A DNA stretch of 64,000 nt from Croceimicrobium sp965228705 (GTDB lineage: Bacteria; Bacteroidota; Bacteroidia; Flavobacteriales; Schleiferiaceae): assembly GCF_965228705.1 (NCBI RefSeq), contig NZ_OZ245832.1:1364001-1428000 (forward strand), given 5' to 3'. A model generated the notes under the pieces. It saw only the letters and a program-made list of their open reading frames with translations, was not told the DNA's origin and ran no database searches. Position numbers and translations under genes: made by a program. How positions within the stretch are numbered: position 1 is the first letter of the stretch; every line of letters starts with the position of its first letter. Shown piece by piece: positions 42,226-52,311 of this stretch.

Positions 42226-44883
42226 ATGTTCCCTACAATTATTCCTTTTGCAACTAAGTTCAATTTTTATTGGATTGGTTTTTTAGTTCTTTTCGTCTGT
42301 CCATTAATTGTCCTTGGTCAGGATATTCCATATTGCCATTATTCTGTAAACGAAGGTCTTCCAAGTTCTCAGGTTTATAATGCTATTCAGGATAATAATG
42401 GGCTGCTTTGGTTTTCTACCGATAGAGGTCTGGTCCGATATGATGGATTTGAATACAAGACTTTTACCCGGGAGGATGGATTACCCGAAAATACCATATT
42501 AAGACTCTTCCCACAGGATGATGGCAGTATTTGGGGCATAAGCCTCAACTCCAAGCTCTTTTATTTTGATTATCGAGATCAAATCATCCACCCTTATGCT
42601 TTTAATGATAGTATTCCTCAAATAGAAAATCGACCCAAAATCCTGAGCATCTTCAGAAGTCCGGATCATTATCTCTATTTGGCGTTTTCAGGACTGGGAT
42701 TGTATCGCCTCGACACCCTGGGCCGACTTGAACATTTTGGCCTGGAATCAGATCCACGAGGGCAAATACCCTTTTACCTGGTTGGACTGAAATCGAAGCT
42801 TACCCCAAGTCAAAGCACCTTTGTTTTTGCCCTTAAAAAACCCCATCTCTATAAAAGTCTTTTCCCCTATGCCGAATTGGATTCCGTGCTTATAAATACG
42901 GAAGCCTGGAGTCCACATTACCGTATGATCTGGCCTCAGGAACAGAAGGCCTTGTATTACTATTACAATCAATGCTATTATCAGCCCAAGGCGCCTCCCA
43001 TCAAAACGCAGTCTCGCATCTTCGGAATCGGGACCTTTAACTCTCAATATTTCTGGATTGCCGAAAGTGGACAGGGCTTAAAAATCTACCACTCCAATGG
43101 TAACTTAATTGATTCCATTCTACCAAATAAATCCATTAGTGATGTATTAGTAGATCAATCCGGAGGCTGGTGGATTTGCACCCTCTATTCCGGCATCTAT
43201 TATCTTAAAAACCCCTACTTCCGAAAAATTGCCCTTCCCAATCACTTTAATGAAAACCTGGATCAAATTGAGCATCATCCTCAACTAGGCATATTAGCCG
43301 GAACCTATCTTATTCCTTCTATTTATTCACTATCTCAAAAAGCGGAGATCTACCCTCAAAGAAAATTTCGTCAATTTCTCTACAGTAAGGTTCATCATGC
43401 CTTTGTGTCCAAAGAAGAATACTCGAACAGACTGTGGATAGGTGATCAATTCTATCCAGCTAAAAGCAGCTTAAACCTACGCAGTATCAGCGAAGACCCT
43501 CAAAGCGGTGAAATTTATCTTATCTACCAAAACCCCTATTTCGAGGTTTTGGATTCCAATTTACAGTTCCACCATTATGCCCTGGATCAAAGAGTATTAT
43601 CTGCCTGTAATAGTGCCGACTCCGGGTGGTTTATAGGATCTTCCAATGGTCTTTACCACTTGAATAAAAATGGCGCACAAAGATCCCTAAGGCATAAGTA
43701 TCCTGGATTTCAAATGCCGATAAGCCATATTGCCAAACATCAAAACGGCTATCTATTTTGTAGTCAGGGAAATGGATTAATCATTTGGACTGCCGACAGC
43801 ATCTTTTCAATCGGTGCTAAGGATGGTTTGATTTCTGATTTCCTGGAAAAGCTCTATATCGATAGTCAAAATCAGATTTGGGTCATCAGCAAGCAAGGAT
43901 TCAGCAGACTTCAATTCGATTCTCATTGGCAACTTCAAATTCAAACGATTGGCCCTGGCTCCGGCCTTCCAGAAGGGGAATTGCGCAATTTAGTAGTTGA
44001 TGATAAACTGCTTTGGTTTACCTCCTCCAGCGGATTATATACTTATGCCTATACCCGCGATACCATTGCTTCCATTCAAAAGTCATTTCTACATATTAAG
44101 AGCCTACAAGCCGGAACCCAAACCCAGGCTTTGGCCAATGAAGAATTAAAACTCGGAGCCGATCAAAACAAATTGAATATTCGGTTTGAGGATATCTTTT
44201 ACCGTCAAAAGGGAGCTATTCAATATCGATATCGCCTTAAAGGCCTTGAGGAAGAATGGCATTATTCCAAGTCCGGTGAAGCTATCTATCCCGAAATTCC
44301 GCCTGGTAGCTATAGCTTCGAAGTAGAGTCTAATATCGCCAATGCCGGCTTCCTTGGTCATCAGGAATTCAGTTTTAATCTTGCGGCTCCATTCTATCAA
44401 CAATGGTGGTTCTACCTTCTGGAAGTATTGGCACTTGCATCGGTACTCTATGCTTTCTTCAAGGTGCGCATCCTGGTTTACAATCGTGATTTGGCGCGTG
44501 AAATTCTGCGCTTTACGCTCCGTTGGATAAGGCGAAAAAGTAAGATCCTCGTCATTGAAGATAAAGGTCAGATTACCCGGATTCCTGTGGATGATATTTG
44601 GTATTTACAAGCCTCCGCCAACTATGTGGAGATTGTAAGTATGCATGGAAAGCATAGCACCCGTGCCAAGATCAGCGAAATGCAAAGTCGAATGCCAGAT
44701 CCTTTGGAATTCCTACGCGTACATCGCTCCTACATTGTTCGCTTGGATAAGATTTATCAAATACAGTCCAAGCAAATCACCCTGCTCAATGGCGAAAAGA
44801 TTCCTTTAGGCAGCTCTTACCAAGCTGAGCTATTGAAACAGTCGGAGCGAAAAGCGGGCATAAAAAAACGCCCCATAAAATGA
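42226..44883 (+). CDS. Reg_prop/Y_Y_Y sensor with LytTR output domain
   Basis: An 885-residue membrane regulator. An N-terminal signal anchor (about 14-31) is followed by a large beta-propeller sensor of two-component-propeller repeats (DNNGLLWFSTDRGLVRYDG, SQNQIWVISKQGFSRL). A Y_Y_Y domain follows (about 640-715), then a second membrane segment (about 728-745) and a LytTR DNA-binding domain (about 785-870, IWYLQASANYVEIVSMHGKH). There is no histidine kinase, so signal and output are in one chain. Its last codons contain the nqr terminator. The ligand is probably extracellular (sugar or peptide). Confidence 0.85.
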   Translation: MFPTIIPFATKFNFYWIGFLVLFVCPLIVLGQDIPYCHYSVNEGLPSSQVYNAIQDNNGLLWFSTDRGLVRYDGFEYKTFTREDGLPENTILRLFPQDDGSIWGISLNSKLFYFDYRDQIIHPYAFNDSIPQIENRPKILSIFRSPDHYLYLAFSGLGLYRLDTLGRLEHFGLESDPRGQIPFYLVGLKSKLTPSQSTFVFALKKPHLYKSLFPYAELDSVLINTEAWSPHYRMIWPQEQKALYYYYNQCYYQPKAPPIKTQSRIFGIGTFNSQYFWIAESGQGLKIYHSNGNLIDSILPNKSISDVLVDQSGGWWICTLYSGIYYLKNPYFRKIALPNHFNENLDQIEHHPQLGILAGTYLIPSIYSLSQKAEIYPQRKFRQFLYSKVHHAFVSKEEYSNRLWIGDQFYPAKSSLNLRSISEDPQSGEIYLIYQNPYFEVLDSNLQFHHYALDQRVLSACNSADSGWFIGSSNGLYHLNKNGAQRSLRHKYPGFQMPISHIAKHQNGYLFCSQGNGLIIWTADSIFSIGAKDGLISDFLEKLYIDSQNQIWVISKQGFSRLQFDSHWQLQIQTIGPGSGLPEGELRNLVVDDKLLWFTSSSGLYTYAYTRDTIASIQKSFLHIKSLQAGTQTQALANEELKLGADQNKLNIRFEDIFYRQKGAIQYRYRLKGLEEEWHYSKSGEAIYPEIPPGSYSFEVESNIANAGFLGHQEFSFNLAAPFYQQWWFYLLEVLALASVLYAFFKVRILVYNRDLAREILRFTLRWIRRKSKILVIEDKGQITRIPVDDIWYLQASANYVEIVSMHGKHSTRAKISEMQSRMPDPLEFLRVHRSYIVRLDKIYQIQSKQITLLNGEKIPLGSSYQAELLKQSERKAGIKKRPIK

Positions 44884-44890
44884 GGCGTTT
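44862..44890 (-). terminator. nqr operon terminator within neighbouring CDS end
   Basis: AAACGCC (44866-44872) pairs with GGCGTTT (44884-44890). On the reverse strand it is followed by TTTTT (complement of 44862-44868). It lies 22 bp after the nqrF stop and overlaps the last codons of the sensor gene. Confidence 0.8.
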
Positions 44891-44911
44891 GATATTCTTG
44901 TTTCCTTCGGC

Positions 44912-46222
44912 TTAGCCACCGAAGTCGTCGAAACTTACGTTTTCGGGTGGTACACCCCAGTCGTCGCACATCTTTAATACGGCGGCGTTCATCATAGGAG
45001 GTCCACAGAAATAGAACTCGATTTCTTCGGGTTCGGCATGCTTAGAAAGGTACTGATCGATTACGGCCTGGTGTACAAAACCGGTAAATCCGTCCCCTTC
45101 TTTATCATCTACACTTTTCTTCTCTGTCCAGTTGTCTTCTGGTAAAGGTTCAGAAAGAACTACGTGGAATTGGAAGTTCGGGAATTCCGCTTCAATTTTT
45201 TGGAAATCATCCAAATAGAAAAGCTCACGCTTAGAACGACCACCGTACCAGTAGCTTACTTTACGGCCCGTCTTTAAGGTGTGGAATAAGTGGAATAAGT
45301 GCGAACGCATAGGCGCCATACCAGCACCACCACCGATATAAAGCATCTCAGCCTCGGTTTCTTTAATAAAGAATTCACCGTAAGGTCCGGATACGGTTAC
45401 CTTATCGCCAGGCTTTTGATTAAATACATAAGAAGAACAGATACCTGGATTTACATCCATCCATCCGTTTTTAGCACGATCCCAAGGTGGAGTAGCAATT
45501 CGAATGTTCAACATCACGATATTACCTTCTGCAGGGTGATTGGCCATGGAGTAAGCACGGAAGATGGGCTCATCATTCTTCATCTTCAAATCCCAAAGAC
45601 CAAACTTATCCCACTCTGATTGGAAGTCGTTAGGATCACGTCCTAAGCGTGGGTGAGCAGTAATATCGATGTCCTTATAATCTACTTCACAAGCAGGAAC
45701 ATCAATTTGGATATAACCACCAGCTTCGAAATCGAGGTTCTCACCTTCTGGTAATTTAACCACGAATTCCTTAATAAAGGAAGCCACATTATAGTTAGAT
45801 ACAACTTCGCATTCCCATTTCTTAATACCGAAGATTTCTTCAGGAACGTGGATTTTCATATCCCCACGCACCTTAACCTGGCAACCTAAACGCCAGTTAT
45901 CCTGTACTTCTTTACGGGTAAAGTAACCTACTTCGGTAGGAAGGATTTCACCACCGCCATCGAGTACCTGACATTTACACATGGCACAAGTACCACCACC
46001 ACCGCAAGCGGATGGAAGGAAAATTTTCTCGTTTCCTAAGGTGGTTAATAATGTATTACCGGAGTCTACCTGACGGTCTTCGCCGTTGATATTCAAAGTA
46101 ACTGGTCCACTGGGAGAAAGCTTGGCTTTGGCGCCCAGAAGTACAGATACCAACAGAATAATCAGTAAAAAGAAGACTACGATACTGGAAATGATAACCG
46201 TACTGGTCGATAATAATACCAT
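44912..46222 (-). CDS. nqrF: Na+-NQR subunit F (NADH dehydrogenase, 2Fe-2S, FAD)
   Basis: A 436-residue entry subunit of the sodium-pumping NADH:quinone oxidoreductase. It oxidises NADH in the cytoplasm and passes electrons through FAD and a 2Fe-2S cluster. An N-terminal membrane helix (about 9-30) is followed by a ferredoxin domain with Cys73, Cys79, Cys82 and Cys114, a FAD motif RAYSMANHP, and NAD-binding motifs in the last third (YIGGGAGMAPM, YWYGGRSKRE, FYFCGPPMM). The length fits the family. It is the last gene of the nqr operon. Confidence 0.97.
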   Translation of the reverse strand: MVLLSTSTVIISSIVVFFLLIILLVSVLLGAKAKLSPSGPVTLNINGEDRQVDSGNTLLTTLGNEKIFLPSACGGGGTCAMCKCQVLDGGGEILPTEVGYFTRKEVQDNWRLGCQVKVRGDMKIHVPEEIFGIKKWECEVVSNYNVASFIKEFVVKLPEGENLDFEAGGYIQIDVPACEVDYKDIDITAHPRLGRDPNDFQSEWDKFGLWDLKMKNDEPIFRAYSMANHPAEGNIVMLNIRIATPPWDRAKNGWMDVNPGICSSYVFNQKPGDKVTVSGPYGEFFIKETEAEMLYIGGGAGMAPMRSHLFHLFHTLKTGRKVSYWYGGRSKRELFYLDDFQKIEAEFPNFQFHVVLSEPLPEDNWTEKKSVDDKEGDGFTGFVHQAVIDQYLSKHAEPEEIEFYFCGPPMMNAAVLKMCDDWGVPPENVSFDDFGG

Positions 46223-46240
46223 CAGTTCTTAATTTCTTAG

Positions 46241-46858
46241 TTACAATTTAATTCCCATGAAGGCCATGAAGGCGATTCCCATCAATCCGGTTACGATAAA
46301 GGTTATCCCTAAACCACGTAATGGAGCCGGAATATGAGAGTAACGGATTTTTTCACGAATGGCGGCAATGGCTACAATCGCCAAAAACCAACCCACTCCA
46401 CTGCCTAAACCAAATACGGTGGCTTCACCAATGGTATTATAGTTACGCTCTTGCATAAAGAGGGCACCACCCAAAATCGAACAGTTTACCGCAATCAAAG
46501 GCAAGAAGATCCCCAAGGCTCCGTAAAGAGCAGGAGCAAACTTCTCTACCACCATTTCCACTAATTGCACCATTGAGGCAATTACGGCGATAAACATGAT
46601 AAAGCTTAAGAAGCTCAGATCTACCTCAGCGAAATCTGGTCCTAACCAGCTTAAAGCACCTTCTTTTAAAATGTAGTTTTCCAGTAAGTAGTTCACTGGA
46701 ACGGTAATGCCCAATACAAAGATTACCGCTGCACCTAAGCCCACCGCAGTATTTACTTTCTTCGATACTGCCAAGTAAGAACACATGCCTAAGAAGTAGG
46801 CAAAGATCATGTTCTCAACAAAGATGGATTTTACAAATATGTTTATTAACTCTTGCAT
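46241..46858 (-). CDS. nqrE: Na+-NQR subunit E (membrane, Fe site)
   Basis: A 205-residue protein with six membrane helices. Cys26 (YFLGMCSYLA) and Cys126 (AVNCSILGG) are the conserved cysteines that, with those of NqrD, hold an iron centre in the middle of the membrane. Length and position in the operon are standard. It lies 6 bp after nqrD. Confidence 0.97.
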   Translation of the reverse strand: MQELINIFVKSIFVENMIFAYFLGMCSYLAVSKKVNTAVGLGAAVIFVLGITVPVNYLLENYILKEGALSWLGPDFAEVDLSFLSFIMFIAVIASMVQLVEMVVEKFAPALYGALGIFLPLIAVNCSILGGALFMQERNYNTIGEATVFGLGSGVGWFLAIVAIAAIREKIRYSHIPAPLRGLGITFIVTGLMGIAFMAFMGIKL

Positions 46859-46864
46859 GATGGC

Positions 46865-47539
46865 TTAGTTTTCTTCGATCAATTCAGTGTTACGTGAACG
46901 CTGTACCCAAATGATAATCCCTACGGTGATCAGGGCCATTGGAGGTAAAAGCATTAAACCGTTATTGCTGTAAAATCCTCCCTCAGTTAAGTACCAGGAT
47001 TCGGGTACAATTTGATATCCGAATAATTGACCGGATCCCAATAATTCACGGAAGAAAGCAACGGTTAATAAGATCCAGGCATAACCAAAGGCATTACCTA
47101 AACCATCAAGGAAAGATTTCCAGGGGGTATTTCCTAAGGCAAAGGCCTCGAAACGTCCCATGATAATACAGTTGGTGATAATCAGACCTACGAATACCGA
47201 AAGCTCTTTACTAACATCGTATACATAAGCCTTCAATACCTGGTCTACTAAAATTACCAAGCTGGCCACAACTACCAATTGTACGATAATCCGGATTCGG
47301 TTAGGAATCAGGTTACGCATTAAAGAGATCACTACGTTACCGGCACTTAAAACGAACAATACCGAGAGCGACATTACCAAAGCCGGATAAAGCTTAACGG
47401 TAATAGCGAGGGCCGAACAGATACCCAAAACCTGCACGGTAATCGGGTTACTGTCGTTAAGGGGGTCCGTAATCAGTTTGCGGTTCTTCTTACTAAAGAG
47501 CGCTTCCCGCTCCTTTTTTACTTCTTGTACTTCCGCCAT
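46865..47539 (-). CDS. nqrD: Na+-NQR subunit D (membrane, Fe site)
   Basis: A 224-residue protein with six membrane helices, paired with NqrE. Cys41 (VLGICSALAIT) and Cys123 (IITNCIIMGRFEAFA) are the matching iron ligands. The N-terminus is slightly extended by a charged tail. It lies 4 bp after nqrC. Confidence 0.97.
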   Translation of the reverse strand: MAEVQEVKKEREALFSKKNRKLITDPLNDSNPITVQVLGICSALAITVKLYPALVMSLSVLFVLSAGNVVISLMRNLIPNRIRIIVQLVVVASLVILVDQVLKAYVYDVSKELSVFVGLIITNCIIMGRFEAFALGNTPWKSFLDGLGNAFGYAWILLTVAFFRELLGSGQLFGYQIVPESWYLTEGGFYSNNGLMLLPPMALITVGIIIWVQRSRNTELIEEN

Positions 47540-47543
47540 GATT

Positions 47544-48284
47544 CTATTGATCGATAGTTGCTAAACGATTATCTTCCATAGTACCAACTGAAGCCGTTTT
47601 TACCGTCTTCAGATAGTCTACATAACTCTTCATACAGTCGGAGATCATAGTTTGAACTCCTACTGAAGTAATAGTTCCACCACTGATACCATTAACTTGA
47701 TGTTCACCAGAGGCATTTCCTTTCATTACTTCGATGCCGGTGAAAGAACCGTTTTCTTCCAACATTTCTTTTCCGGGGAATAGACTGGTAAAGCCTTCAC
47801 CTTTAATCTCAGCCCCTAAACCAGGTGTTTCCGATTTGTGATCGAAAGTAGCTCCGTAAATGGTGCTTACATTTTTCTCCAAAGAGATATATCCCCAGAT
47901 CGGACCCCAAAGGCCTTTTCCACGCATCGGGATGATGTAGTAAGTTTCACCGTCTTTTTCAGCAATGTATAAGGGGGCATTGCGCTCCATTGGGGCTTTA
48001 GCTACCTCTTTAGACATCTCCACATCAAAAGCTGCAATACCACTAACTTCTTTCGAATTATTGATCACAACTTCCTTGGTGATGTACTGATCATAGGCTT
48101 CCTCAGCTTCCTCGCGAGATACTTCAATATTGATGGAAGAAAGGATGTTTTGCATCTTCTCCAATCGGATATTGTTATCCTGCATAGGTTTTAAGCTGGT
48201 GGCGGCAAAAGAAAGCAGAGCCGCTACTACGATCACCATGACCGCAGCGAAGGTAAATGTGTATGAATTCTTATTAACGTCCAT
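47544..48284 (-). CDS. nqrC: Na+-NQR subunit C (covalent FMN)
   Basis: A 246-residue protein with one N-terminal membrane helix (about 8-30) and a periplasmic domain. The covalent FMN site is GISGGTITSVGVQ with Thr204 as likely attachment residue. Electrons pass from the membrane iron to this flavin. The overall length is as in other Bacteroidota. Confidence 0.96.
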   Translation of the reverse strand: MDVNKNSYTFTFAAVMVIVVAALLSFAATSLKPMQDNNIRLEKMQNILSSINIEVSREEAEEAYDQYITKEVVINNSKEVSGIAAFDVEMSKEVAKAPMERNAPLYIAEKDGETYYIIPMRGKGLWGPIWGYISLEKNVSTIYGATFDHKSETPGLGAEIKGEGFTSLFPGKEMLEENGSFTGIEVMKGNASGEHQVNGISGGTITSVGVQTMISDCMKSYVDYLKTVKTASVGTMEDNRLATIDQ

Positions 48285-48285
48285 C

Positions 48286-49479
48286 TTATGCTGCTTTTAC
48301 GGTTGCCAAACGTTTTTTACGCTTGTTGATATTCGCCTGAATTACATAGTGGTCGATCAGAGGAGCCATTACATTCATAAAGAGAATGGCCATCATGATT
48401 CCTTCCGGATAAGCTGGGTTAAATACGCGAATCATAATCGCGAAGAAACCTACCAGGAACCCATAGATCCATTTACCACGGTTGGTTTGAGCTGCTGATA
48501 CCGGATCAGTAGCCATAAAGACAATACCGAAAGCAAAACCACCCATAATTAAGTGTTGCCATCCGTCTATACTCATGAAAGACTGCTGTTCAGGGGAGAT
48601 TGCGTATGGAGCAAAGGCATTGAAAAGGTATCCCATGGCTAAAGCGCCAATCACACCGCTCAACATAATTCTCCAGCTGGCAATACCAGTGTATAATAAG
48701 ATTGCGGCACCAATTAAGATGGCCAGCGTAGAAGTTTCACCGATAGATCCAGGAATAAAGCCCATGAACATATCCCAAACTGAGTACTGTACATCTCCGC
48801 CAGTAGCGTAAGATCCTAAAACGGTAGCTCCAGAAAATCCGTCAACTACCGATTGACCAGCATCAGCACTAGTGTTGATCCAAACTTTATCACCACTCAT
48901 ATAAGTAGGATAAGCAAAGAAGGCAAAGGCTCGTGCGGTTAAAGCGGGGTTCAGGATATTCATCCCGGTACCACCGAATACCTCTTTACCAATTACTACG
49001 GCAAAGATTACCGAAACCGCAACCATCCACAGCGGAATGTCGATTGGCATAATCAAAGGTATCAGCATCCCGGATACCAGATAACCTTCCTGAATGGAGT
49101 GTTTCTTAATGATACAGAAGATAAATTCTACTCCCAATCCTACCCCGTAGGATACGATGAGCATTGGAACGATTTTCATCGCCCCCCAAAGGAATTTATC
49201 ACCAAAAGTCATGGTTTCAGCCAGGCCTAAGGCAGTGTAATGCAGATTACCGGCATTCCACATACCGAATAAGAGTGCAGGAACCATCGCCATAACCACG
49301 GTAATCATGGTACGCTTAAGGTCGATAGCATCGCGCACATGCGCTCCACTATGGCTGGTATGTCCCGGAGTAAAAAGGAAGGTTGCAAAACCGTCGTATA
49401 CCGGGTGGAGTTTTTCGAACTTACCGCCTTCTTCAAAATGCGGCTTAACGCTGTCGAGAATATTCTTGAATAGTTTCAT
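48286..49479 (-). CDS. nqrB: Na+-NQR subunit B (covalent FMN, riboflavin)
   Basis: A 397-residue membrane subunit with about ten helices. The covalent FMN site DGFSGATVLG has Thr219 as attachment residue. NqrB carries the main sodium path and a riboflavin. The start at 49479 follows the nqrA stop by 10 bp. Confidence 0.96.
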   Translation of the reverse strand: MKLFKNILDSVKPHFEEGGKFEKLHPVYDGFATFLFTPGHTSHSGAHVRDAIDLKRTMITVVMAMVPALLFGMWNAGNLHYTALGLAETMTFGDKFLWGAMKIVPMLIVSYGVGLGVEFIFCIIKKHSIQEGYLVSGMLIPLIMPIDIPLWMVAVSVIFAVVIGKEVFGGTGMNILNPALTARAFAFFAYPTYMSGDKVWINTSADAGQSVVDGFSGATVLGSYATGGDVQYSVWDMFMGFIPGSIGETSTLAILIGAAILLYTGIASWRIMLSGVIGALAMGYLFNAFAPYAISPEQQSFMSIDGWQHLIMGGFAFGIVFMATDPVSAAQTNRGKWIYGFLVGFFAIMIRVFNPAYPEGIMMAILFMNVMAPLIDHYVIQANINKRKKRLATVKAA

Positions 49480-49489
49480 CCTAATCTGT

Positions 49490-50842
49490 TTAGTCGCCTA
49501 ATTCATCCAACATTAAATCCAAGCCTTCACGTAAGGTTTCCTGTACCGGAATCTTGGAGGTACAAACCACCTCACAAAGCGCCATGTCTTCCTCGGCCAC
49601 CTCATAGATGCCCAGGTTTTCCATTGCTTCGATATCCTTAACCATGATCGACTTTAAAAGTTGAACCGGATAAATATCAAATGGGAATACCTTTTCGTAT
49701 TCGCCGGTCACAACAAATGCGCGCTCTTCACCATTTAAATTGGCATCCAGATTTAAGCGCTTATTAGGCATCATCCAGTTAAAGAGGGCACGGGAAATAC
49801 TAAACTTGTTGAAGTTAGGAGCCATCCAACCAAAGAATTGGTCTTCTCCCCCTTCGGGCATTACAGTAATTTGATTATCGTAGTACGATAAATAACCTTC
49901 CGAAGGAATTTGGGTACCAGTCAAGATGTTTCCAGAAATATAACGGTTGTTCTCCGCCGCTACATTGCCTTCCAGAATCGACTTCACATTGGCACCAATC
50001 AAAGCCTTATAATAACGAGGCTTAGAAACCTGTGCACCAGCCAAAGCTACGCTACGTTGCGCCTGGAACTGACCACTCATAAATAAGCGCCCGATCATAA
50101 TCACATCTTGCATGCCTACCGTCCAAACGGTTTCTCCTTTATTAATAGGAGCCACTGCGTGCATTTGCACACCGGGATTACCCGCTGGATGTGGACCGGT
50201 AAAACGATGCATTACGGCTCCTTCCACCTTAAAGGCTTCTGAAGGATTGGTACGACCGTCTAAACCTAAATGTACCTTACCATCGGTAAGCTGCATTAAA
50301 GCTTTGATACCGGTTTTAAATTCGGCTTCCTGTCCGTGAACCACAAAATCCGCATCCGGTGCCAAAGGAGCACTGTCGAAACAAGATACCCAGATATCAC
50401 GGGGTACTCGGTCGGGATTCGCTACAATGTTGTAGGGACGTTGCTTCACCAGAGGCCACATACCGGCTTCTACGATTTTGCCTTTCACCTCATCTCTTTT
50501 CAGAGAAGCAGGATCGGCAGAACCGAAATCGCGGTAGCGAATCTCTTTGTCCGCTAATACACGAACTTCCAGAATTCGGCGTTTCTCTCCTCGAACCACT
50601 TCGGCGATTTCACCACTAACGGGCGAGCCAAATGTGATTGCGGGACGACCCTTGTCGAAAAAGATCGGATCACCGGCCAGAACTTCATCCCCTTCTTTCA
50701 CTTTAAGCTTCATGCGAATTCCGGGGAAATCCGAAGGCTTAAGAGCATAGGTGCTGGGGGTGTCGGCAGTCGCGAAAATTTTCTCCGCTTCGCCTTGCAG
50801 CTTGATATCTACGCCCTTTTTAATTTTGATAACTTCTGACAT
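49490..50842 (-). CDS. nqrA: Na+-NQR subunit A
   Basis: A 450-residue cytoplasmic subunit near the quinone site. It contains the barrel-sandwich and SLBB-like regions typical of NqrA (LKVKEGDEVLAGDPIFFDKG ... VVRGEKRRILEVRVLADKE). It has no catalytic cofactor of its own. It is the first gene of the leftward nqrABCDEF operon. Confidence 0.95.
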   Translation of the reverse strand: MSEVIKIKKGVDIKLQGEAEKIFATADTPSTYALKPSDFPGIRMKLKVKEGDEVLAGDPIFFDKGRPAITFGSPVSGEIAEVVRGEKRRILEVRVLADKEIRYRDFGSADPASLKRDEVKGKIVEAGMWPLVKQRPYNIVANPDRVPRDIWVSCFDSAPLAPDADFVVHGQEAEFKTGIKALMQLTDGKVHLGLDGRTNPSEAFKVEGAVMHRFTGPHPAGNPGVQMHAVAPINKGETVWTVGMQDVIMIGRLFMSGQFQAQRSVALAGAQVSKPRYYKALIGANVKSILEGNVAAENNRYISGNILTGTQIPSEGYLSYYDNQITVMPEGGEDQFFGWMAPNFNKFSISRALFNWMMPNKRLNLDANLNGEERAFVVTGEYEKVFPFDIYPVQLLKSIMVKDIEAMENLGIYEVAEEDMALCEVVCTSKIPVQETLREGLDLMLDELGD

Positions 50843-50879
50843 CGAATGGAATCAAAAAATTGTCATTATTATTGGCTTG

Positions 50880-50911
50880 CAAAATTAAGACGAAGCTTGA
50901 GCCCGCCTAAA
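50880..50911 (-). promoter_or_regulatory. nqr operon promoter (Bacteroidota type)
   Basis: The reverse-strand -7 box TAATTTTG is at 50880-50887, with TTTA (50908-50911) about 20 bp upstream as a weak -33. It lies 38 bp before the nqrA ATG. Confidence 0.55.
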
Positions 50912-50997
50912 CTACGCGCAATTTAGAACTCATCTAAATTGGCGGCAAATTTAAAGCTTAAGTCGCAATAATTCAGACCCAAACGCATTTTTTACAC

Positions 50998-52311
50998 ATG
51001 CCCTATCGCTCCCTATTCCCGCACCTCATTTTTATACTGCTGATATCGCTCCCTCATTTCGTCCTGGCTCAGGCCGAAGAGTACTATCAAAATGATAAAC
51101 TTCGTTATGAGGACTATATCTATCAAGCAGGAATACGTTCCGTACGACTGGTTCCCAGAGGTAATGATCTCGCCATGCCAGTGATAGCCTTAAATAGCGG
51201 CGAAACCCTCGAATTGAGTTTCGATGATCTCTATGAAGAATTCACCAATCTCTCTTATGCGATCTACCATTGCAATGCCGATTGGACCCCTTCCGACATT
51301 ATGCGCAATGATTACCTCAGTAATTTCAGTGATGATTATATCCAGGATTTTGAGTATTCATTAAATGCCTTTATTCCTTACACGCATTATCAATTAGAGA
51401 TTCCCAATAAGCAAGTAAACTTCAAAATTTCCGGCAACTACCTCCTATTAGTATACCGCGATGGCGATCCCGAAAAGCGGGTACTCAGCAAACGCTTTAT
51501 GGTTTATGAAGAAATCGTTCAAGCCGGAGGAAGAGTAAAACGTCCTACCCGGGTGGAGAAGATTGATACCCATCAAGAATTGGACTTTACCCTTTCCCAT
51601 GGCTCCTACCCCATCCCCAATCCATTTACTGATCTGAAAGTAGTCCTGATGCAAAACCAACGCTGGGATTTGGCGATTACTGATTTGAAGCCCCAATTCT
51701 TGCAAAATGGTCAGCTTATCTATCAATACGATGATGAGAACACTTTTGAAGCCAACAGCGAATGGCGCAACTTCGATATCAAAAACCTCTACAGCCTCAG
51801 TTTAAATGTGCGTCAAATTCGGCAAGACACCTTCTTTAAGGTCTTTTTAAAAAAGGATCAAAGTCGGGCGGTGGAGCGCTACTCTACGCTCTTTGATATC
51901 AATGGGCAATATAGGGTGCGTCGATTAGATGCCACGAATTCAGATTCTGAAGCCGACTATGCTCTGGTTGACTTCTTTCTCGATTATCCCAATGAAATTG
52001 GTTCCGATGTATACCTCTTTGGAGAGTTCAGTGATTGGAAAATGCTGCGCGAGTATAAAATGTATTATGATGCTGATCGTCGCGCATACCGTTGCCAAGC
52101 TCTACTGAAACAAGGCTTTTACAATTATGCCTTTGCGGTGAATTTGCCCGGAAAGGATTATGCCGATCTGAGCTTCCTGGAAGGCAGTCATTGGCAAACT
52201 GAGAACGATTATCAAATATTGGTATACAATCGGGAAATAGGCAGTCGCTACGATCGACTGGTGGGATTTGCTACCTTTAGCTCCAACGACCTATTTAATC
52301 AAAACGACTAA
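50998..52311 (+). CDS. DUF5103 / type IX secretion plug-type protein
   Basis: A 437-residue protein with a signal peptide (about 1-24, ending at VLAQAEEYY). The body matches the DUF5103 family in Bacteroidota (NDKLRYEDYIYQAGIRSVRL, IYHCNADWTPSDIMRNDYLS). One member has been described as the T9SS outer-membrane plug that seals the translocon when idle. Two T9SS cargo genes at 10.7-15.0 kb fit such a system. The last 1 bp overlaps the next gene. Confidence 0.8.
   Translation: MPYRSLFPHLIFILLISLPHFVLAQAEEYYQNDKLRYEDYIYQAGIRSVRLVPRGNDLAMPVIALNSGETLELSFDDLYEEFTNLSYAIYHCNADWTPSDIMRNDYLSNFSDDYIQDFEYSLNAFIPYTHYQLEIPNKQVNFKISGNYLLLVYRDGDPEKRVLSKRFMVYEEIVQAGGRVKRPTRVEKIDTHQELDFTLSHGSYPIPNPFTDLKVVLMQNQRWDLAITDLKPQFLQNGQLIYQYDDENTFEANSEWRNFDIKNLYSLSLNVRQIRQDTFFKVFLKKDQSRAVERYSTLFDINGQYRVRRLDATNSDSEADYALVDFFLDYPNEIGSDVYLFGEFSDWKMLREYKMYYDADRRAYRCQALLKQGFYNYAFAVNLPGKDYADLSFLEGSHWQTENDYQILVYNREIGSRYDRLVGFATFSSNDLFNQND

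Noticed and set aside
48130..51726. Opposite-strand frames in nqr and DUF5103 genes
   Set aside because: Shadows of strongly supported genes.
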